Source: Gordius sp. MW1
Taxonomy: Eukaryota; Nematomorpha; Gordioida; Gordea; Gordiidae
Direction: 5' to 3'
Length of the DNA stretch: 64,000 nucleotides
Assembly: GCA_964036665.1 (NCBI GenBank)
Contig: OZ038529.1
Coordinates: 17,492,060 to 17,556,059 of the forward strand
Part shown: piece after piece, positions 59,001-64,000 of the stretch
How the letters are laid out: the number at the start of each line of letters is the position of its first letter
Numbering within the stretch: the stretch's first letter is position 1
The notes under the pieces: generated by a model
Told to the model about the DNA's origin: nothing
Seen by the model: the letters and a program-made list of their open reading frames with translations, nothing else
Database searches by the model: none
Translations under genes and position numbers: made by a program

Positions 59001-60241
59001 CAAGCTAGGGTGTGCATCTGCAAAACTTGCAAAAAATATCTGTCCTACCAACCCTCTTATGGTACCTCCCACCTCAAACGACACAAATTAAGTGGTGAAT
59101 CAACATCTGGAACAATGGATCAATATGTTTCAGCAATGGATACGAAAAAAGCAAAGCTTTTAAAAACCAAAGTAATTGATGAAGCCATAAAATTTTGTGC
59201 CAAAGATTTAAGACCATTTGAAGTATAACTTTTAATTAGGTACCCAAAATTATCTCATTTGGCATTTATGGTTTTAAGTATCCCGGCTACAAGTGCCACT
59301 AGTGAACGAAATTTCTCAACGGCTGGTCGCTTATTAGAAGAGAGAAGAACCCGATTAAGACCGGATATAATTAACGATTTATTGTTTTTACATGATTATT
59401 ATTGATGTTTTAACATGAATATTAAATTAACTTTTTAATAAAAAAATAACAATCGTTTAAAAATTTGCAAAAAAAAAATTTCTACGGGCCCAGGCCGGGC
59501 CTGGGTTTTGCAAAAAAATGTTTAGGGCCGGGCCCGGGCCAAATTTTTCTTTTTTCAGGGGGCCGGGCCCGGGCCTAGAAATTTTTGAAGCGGGCGGGCC
59601 GACCAAGCAAAATAGGTTCGTTGCAGGTCTCTAATTCCTACTACTATGCCTGTCATCCTCTCTCTCTACTAGAGAAATAGCACATAGTAAGCCACTACTC
59701 TTGCCCCCACCACATATCATCAATCACTTACATGCACTAAGGGTATAGTGTTATATAAGCCAATTAGATAGAGAGGGAGGGAGGCTCAAAGGAAGCCGCG
59801 ATTTCGCATAGGGACTAATTGCATTTTTGATATATATATTAAAAAGTAATAAAAATAGGGGAAAAAATCATTTTTCAATGTTTTACCCTAAGTTGGTTCT
59901 ACCACTTAGAGGTTTAAAAAATTTTTTAGCCATTCAATATCGCCCTATTGAGCATCGAAAAGGGTCAAAAACGGTCATTTTCGCAACTTTGAATCGAAAT
60001 ATCTAAAAAACTTGACGTATAGGAACAAAACGAAAAACATATTTGTGTTCACCACAAAAAACTCTATCGGAATATGTTGACCTTTCTCGGTTATTTACAC
60101 AAGACCATTATTTGTTGACGAGTGTTATTTATTATTATATTGAAGGTATCAGACATTGTGAGAATTGACACCGAAGAAGACACTCCCGTGAAGTTTTCAA
60201 CCAACATCCAGCTCATCGTTGACAAATATGACATTGTTTGA
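53077..60241 (+). CDS. ARCN1: Coatomer subunit delta (delta-COP)
   Basis: Delta-COP is part of the adaptor-like F-subcomplex of COPI coats, which drives retrograde Golgi-to-ER and intra-Golgi transport. Exons: 53077-53079, 53117-53156, 53194-53277, 53317-53456, 53492-53671, 54793-54989, 55690-55778, 55860-55926, 56506-56680, 56791-56938, 57310-57418, 57597-57807, 60146-60241. All introns are GT-AG and in phase; 1539 nt give 512 residues, against 511 in human. Exon 1 is only the ATG. Residues 1 to about 135 form the longin domain ([45 protein letters not shown]). A charged linker follows, including [15 protein letters not shown], then [17 protein letters not shown]. The mu-homology domain (from about 270) has [36 protein letters not shown] and [10 protein letters not shown] and ends [16 protein letters not shown]. 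The first four introns are 37, 37, 39 and 35 nt; the last is 2338 nt and holds nested transposons. Confidence 0.95.
53672..54792. other. ARCN1 intron 5, nothing recognised
   Basis: AT-rich intronic sequence of 1.1 kb with no visible transposon ends. Confidence 0.4.
54990..55689. other. ARCN1 intron 6 with possible transposon scraps
   Basis: A GGGGGAGTTTTAAGGGG / GGCCACCCCAAAA block at 55106-55138 and a TGACCCTCAATATTTAAATTTTATTTTGCTCAAGCC-like stretch at 55487-55522 resemble pieces of transposon ends. The second recalls the hAT-type element at 9430-9470. Neither has defined limits. Confidence 0.3.
58839..59228 (+). pseudogene. hAT transposase N-terminal part with BED zinc finger
   Basis: The likely start is the ATG coding MSEELNN at 58878. 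A BED-type zinc finger follows, with Cys-X2-Cys in [10 protein letters not shown] and His-X4-His in TSHLKRHK. The frame then runs to a typical post-BED sequence ending [10 protein letters not shown], where it stops. The catalytic RNase H-like core is missing. The dimerisation C-terminus reappears at 59232-59405. Confidence 0.85.
59232..59405 (+). pseudogene. hAT transposase C-terminal dimerisation region
   Basis: The frame encodes [20 protein letters not shown], followed by [18 protein letters not shown] and a terminal LLFLHDYY with stop, the standard hAT dimerisation signature. It is joined to the BED part by a deletion near 59225-59240. Confidence 0.85.
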
Positions 60242-60246
60242 ATAAA
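60241..60246 (+). terminator. Polyadenylation signal overlapping the ARCN1 stop codon
   Basis: AATAAA begins at the last base of the TGA stop codon (60239-60241). No other AATAAA is closer, so the 3'UTR could be only a few tens of nt. A later signal cannot be excluded. Confidence 0.5.
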
Positions 60247-60249
60247 CGT

Positions 60250-61375
60250 TTGTACTTAACATGTATTGTACCAACGCCTAAATTGAATAAGGAAGCATGA
60301 ATAACGCCAATATATATTTATTAAGTCACATTTATTACTCTTTTTTCCGATATCCTATCTTTATGTAATAACACATGCGCTTTCATATTTTTGGAAAAGA
60401 TAATTCGTTACGGATCATATTTATGGCATATTTTTAAACTATTATGCACACCACCCAAATTTTGATGTTCTAACTTGCATAAAAAATGACTTGCAAAGCT
60501 ATTGCCCTTTTAGACGACGAATAAATTTACAGTATGTTTTGTTTATAGCCTACAAAAATTACTTTGGGCTTTTTTATTATTAAAGGTTTTATGCAAGATT
60601 TGTTGGCATTTTAATATTAAAAGGATTTGTAATTGCCTTCAATAAGTCTTTAAAATTGATTTCAAAGTTAATTAATTATTAATGAAGCATTTAAATTCTT
60701 AAACTAACTAAATAAAAATATAAACAAATTTTTTAATGAATATTGTATGTAGAAGGCTTATATGTTTTAGTCCATCATAAATGAGTATAAGTTCCAGGCG
60801 GTTGCTAATCAAAACTTTATGTTGGTCAATGCCTGACCAGAAATCATTTCAGTTTTCCACTTGTTAAAAAAAATGCGTACATTAGGTTATATTTATCATA
60901 TAAAAGTGTAATATCTATAACGGCATCAAGCTGCATTGAAATTCAATTTATAGATAGGATGGCAATTAATTGTAATACTTTGTTAAAATGTCTTGAAGGT
61001 AACAAAACTATCCTTTATAACTTCCATTGCATATGAGAGATTTATTTTTAACTCTTTTTTATCAATAATATAGGCAAAACAAAAAGATGAATAATGACAA
61101 TATTAACTATAAAAATAATCTATGTATTAAGTTCCTGTCACATTCTCCATCTAACTTCATTCATGTACTGATGTGGAAAACAGTTTGGTATAGCGAGTGA
61201 GTTATATTTAAAATTGTTAAACCAATTTTCTGTCCTTTAAAATAAAGTTCGCTAAGGACTAGGGAAAGCAAAGGAATATATTTTTTAATTTTTGCTACAT
61301 TATTTTTAATGCTGGTAAACAAAAGGCTAATAAGGGTAGTACAATGGGACAAATTGGTATAAAATAACGTAATTT
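60250..61375. other. AT-rich sequence downstream of ARCN1, nothing recognised
   Basis: No coding exon, repeat end or RNA gene is recognisable. The minus-strand open frame at 61161-61352 has no protein-like features. Confidence 0.4.
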
Positions 61376-61379
61376 TAAC

Positions 61380-62260
61380 TGTTTTGACGTTCTAACGGTC
61401 TTGGTAGGAGCGAGGAAATCAGTCTTTCGGTGAGATGGCGCCAAGACATAGGGGTAAGTGAAGTCCCAAGCCACAAGATGCTTTTCCAGGGCCCAGCTTG
61501 GAGCAACAGCCTTGTTATAATAGTGATGGATTCGTTAGTTTACCATGGTGCAGGCACCTAACTTTATTGCGATTGGAGTAAAAGTCATTAGGGTTTCGGT
61601 CTAGCAGTGATATTAATCGATGTCGATGGTTAGCAGAAGTTATCAATGATCTTTTTGGCCAAAGAATTTTGAAATGTATCAAATTTTCATCGCCGATTAC
61701 AAATTAATATTATCCTTTTTGTTCCTAGCTAGCAGCATTTCGCAATTGGTTGTTTGGTTTCCCACTGTCTTTTATTAGTTCATTTACACCTAAAGCTTCA
61801 ATTTTCTTGATTCGCAAAACTTGCAAAAGTAGGGTTGCTTGGAGTCAATAGCCTCTGTTGCCCTTTTGAATTTTAAAGAAACGTCTGTCCATGGTGGCCT
61901 TATCTCATCAAGAACTTTGCAGCCTTCGCTATCCAACAATGGAAGGAGTTGTTCGGCATCTATGCTTATTTTTTGTAAATAGACACTCAGAACTTTAAAA
62001 TGTCCGCCTGTCAGAGAGCTTTAAATCTATTATAAATGGCACTTCTGCAGAAGAAATTTCGTGGCTAGAGTCTTTTCCTAGCCGCAACCTCGGTTTTCTA
62101 TTTGAAAACAAAGTAATGTATTTTTCAGTCCATAGCCCAGGGTGAAATATAGTTGGCGAGCACACTTATTGGCTGTGCAATAGTCGTGCTAGAACGCCAT
62201 CATGACCTTCACCACAATCGCAATAAAGTCCGGTACAATTTATTGGGTTGTTATTGCGTT
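61380..62260 (-). pseudogene. Unidentified decayed coding sequence, probably transposon-derived
   Basis: The region has higher GC than its flanks. On the minus strand a frame at about 62000-61795 encodes a stretch with LLPLLDSEGCKVLDEI, PWTDVSLKFKRATEAI and YFCKFCESRK (a CX2C pair). Upstream, after a frameshift near 62015, another frame at about 62150-62030 includes LRLGKDSSHEISSAEVPFI. A separate piece at 61550-61385 reads like APSWALEKHLVAWDF. I do not recognise the family. A host pseudogene is the alternative. Confidence 0.35.
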
Positions 62261-62879
62261 TGAGGGGCATCCTCAGTCAGCAGTGCGTGGAGATGATTGT
62301 AACTTTTTGGGTAAACTTTTATTACATAATGTCTACTTCTAGGTTATGTAAACCGAAGCACTGTGGTTTATTAAACACTCTTAATATATTGTTGCCAAAC
62401 CCTTTATTTCAAACGAGAACTCAAAATTAATGCTCAATTCCTAGCCTATCAGGCATTTTAACGCAATTATACCAGATGTTTTATAAATTTGTATTACTGT
62501 GAGTTAAAAATCTTGAAAATAATGGGATAAGGAATTCGCTTCACTGACATAATTTGTGTCTGTTAATGACTTCTTATTTACACACTTGAATACCACAATA
62601 TTAAAACATCTAGCAAGACATGTACCTATAACTTATCTAACAAGCTGCACCATGCTCATCTCAAGGCTATAATTACTGTTGAAACCTTCCTTTAATATGC
62701 TTTTTTCGACTCTCCGAATAAGTTTTCTCTTTGCCAGGTAACACTAACTTAACCTTTTGACGTTTGTTGCACCCAGTCGAGACAGACTAATTCATTAGGG
62801 TATAAAAGTATGGTATTCGTTATTAATAAAAGATTGTATTTCAAAGAAGAGTCTCATAGTTTAAATACTGTAAAGAGGG

Positions 62880-63080
62880 CAGCACCCATGTGGTAGAGGG
62901 GCTAGCAAGCAGGGAGAAATCCGCTCAATCTAAGGTGGCGAAGTGGTTTAGGCTATAACCCTAGCTGAATGTTCGACAGCGGGAGCCGAAGGAAACGAGA
63001 GCAATGGGTAGAGTACCTTGGACTCAACGACGCCTCGGTGAACGTGGTCGGTTGTTAGCCTTAAATGTCACGTTACAACA
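62880..63080 (+). repeat. Possible tRNA-derived SINE-like block
   Basis: A GC-rich 200-bp block in AT-rich surroundings contains GTGGTTTAGGCTATAACC (weak A box) and, about 13 nt later, GAATGTTCGACAGC (weak B box). The spacing is short for a tRNA and no cloverleaf forms, so this is a weak call. Confidence 0.25.
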
Positions 63081-63918
63081 AACCCCCTATCTAGCTATAG
63101 GGCTCGGGTGATGCGCCCGCTTCCGTTTATCTTCTCTATTCCTCACTGTCACTATTGTTCACGCTCCTTCCCCCTTCCTCTTTCTTATATTTGCACATCC
63201 GTGTTTAATCTCATTATGTATTATTTACACGTTATTTTCTACGCCTTATTACGCAAAATATTTATGAGCCTTTTACCTAGGTTTGCGAGCTATAACCAGC
63301 AGTATAACCCGACAGGTACCAGAACCAGTTCGGTCAAAAAAAATTTATGAAATTTTTTTCTTGACTTTCTTACATGCTAAATAAAGCTAAACAATTGAAA
63401 AATTTCGAAAAAATTAATTATTTTGAGAAAAAAAGGGGTGTCACCTACACTGGGCAGCACAAATATGATCACGTATAGAGAATTTATTAAATTTTACCAT
63501 AACGTATACAACAATGATGAATTTTTTTAATAAAATACATAAAAATGTATTAACTAACAAATCAATGAGTATAAAATATGTTAATTATTATGAAATATTG
63601 ACCAACAATGTATGAGAAGGCCTACTTTACAATATGCACATAAAAAGCTTTATGACAGACGACACGACGCCTCTGAATACACGAGACCTTTTGATGTATA
63701 GTTATATTCTTAAAATTAGTTAATTTAGAGTTTAAAGTCCGTTTATGCGGTTGTCCGTATTTTTTAAAATAATTTTGCACTATCTCTTTTTTGAAATTAC
63801 GTAATGTAATATTTCCCCTATTGTTGAATATAAATGCCATGCATTTTGGCATGCAACATCCAGCCCAAATGCAAATATAAGAAATTACCATATTTATGCC
63901 GCGAAATGATCATCTAGT
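63081..63918. other. Intergenic sequence, nothing recognised
   Basis: Holds a CT-rich block at 63120-63190, which resembles 38420-38480, and AT-rich sequence after it. No gene is recognised. Confidence 0.35.
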
Positions 63919-63919
63919 T

Positions 63920-64000
63920 TAGTGGTTCTTAACCTTTTTATACACGCGGCCCCCAAATATTTTATAATTTGTTTTCGGCCCCCCATTTTTTTCATAATAA
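63920..64000 (+). mobile_element. Left end of a hAT element running off the window
   Basis: The sequence TAGTGGTTCTTAACCTTTTT followed by CGCGGCCCCC matches the widespread hAT terminal pattern CAGTGGTTCTCAACCTTTTT. Only 81 bp are inside the window, so the rest of the element cannot be judged. Confidence 0.6.

Larger units (their letters stand above)
58474..59633 (+). mobile_element. Internally deleted hAT transposon inside the foldback
   Basis: The element starts TAGAGACCTGCA and ends TGCAGGTCTCTA. It is flanked by perfect 8-bp target duplications ATTCCTAC at 58466-58473 and 59634-59641, the length typical of hAT. GC-rich subterminal CCCGGGCC-type blocks flank a remnant transposase gene that keeps only its first and last parts. 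At 1160 bp it is non-autonomous. Confidence 0.9.
58029..60107. mobile_element. Foldback element with arms of about 440 bp, in the last ARCN1 intron
   Basis: 58029-58470 and 59642-60107 are inverted copies. The left arm opens TGGTCT...AAATAACC and contains CAACATATTCCGA, GACGTATAGG-type, CTAAGTGGTAGAACCAACTTA and ATTGCATTTT-type words, each found reversed in the right arm. Outside the inserted hAT copy the element is about 910 bp. No open frame is seen. The right end lies 38 nt before the last exon. The class is unknown. Confidence 0.75.

Noticed and set aside
1..64000. CRISPR array, operon or phage-like system
   Set aside because: Spliced genes, AT-rich introns, LINE, Gypsy and hAT elements show eukaryotic nuclear DNA, and no regularly spaced identical short repeats exist.

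Overview
The window is AT-rich nuclear DNA from an animal. It holds two conserved, spliced genes on the + strand, separated by a large block of transposable elements. The genes are SKIC3 (TTC37), the tetratricopeptide scaffold of the SKI mRNA-decay helicase complex, at 10367-35754, and ARCN1, the delta subunit of the COPI coatomer, at 53077-60241. For both genes I rebuilt exon chains whose splice phases agree at every junction and whose total lengths divide by three: 30 exons and 2044 codons plus stop for SKIC3, which lacks its N-terminus, and 13 exons and 512 codons plus stop for ARCN1. The first four ARCN1 introns are only 35-39 nt and the later ones reach 2.3 kb. Tiny 5' introns with larger 3' introns are known from schistosomes, so a flatworm-like animal is plausible, but the sequence alone does not settle the taxon.

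Layout. 1-10.3 kb is repeats: an inverted-repeat element, a 2.1 kb tandem array, a decayed RTE-like LINE fragment, hAT-type ends and a GC-rich gag-like relic. 10.4-35.8 kb is SKIC3. Its introns carry two MITEs of a family with 9-bp target duplications, a piggyBac-type MITE with TTAA ends, a mariner-type MITE with TA ends, a truncated hAT end and two dispersed repeats. 36-51 kb is the transposon block: a retroelement C-terminal relic, a third 9-bp-duplication MITE, a decayed Ty3/Gypsy copy split by a dispersed repeat, a second Ty3/Gypsy copy with both LTRs and a 4-bp target duplication, and an uninterrupted 972-codon RTE-like LINE ORF. 51-53 kb is AT-rich with one unidentified minus-strand ORF pair. 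53.1-60.2 kb is ARCN1; its last intron contains a long foldback element with an internally deleted hAT copy inside it. 60.3-64 kb is mostly unassigned, with one decayed ORF and the left end of another hAT element at the edge.

The two host genes act in unrelated processes, cytoplasmic 3'-to-5' mRNA decay and Golgi-to-ER vesicle transport, so their adjacency is not evidence of a shared pathway. I found no CRISPR array, rRNA, convincing tRNA or operon-like structure. The most interesting content is structural: micro-introns, nested transposons with perfect target duplications, and new-looking MITE families.
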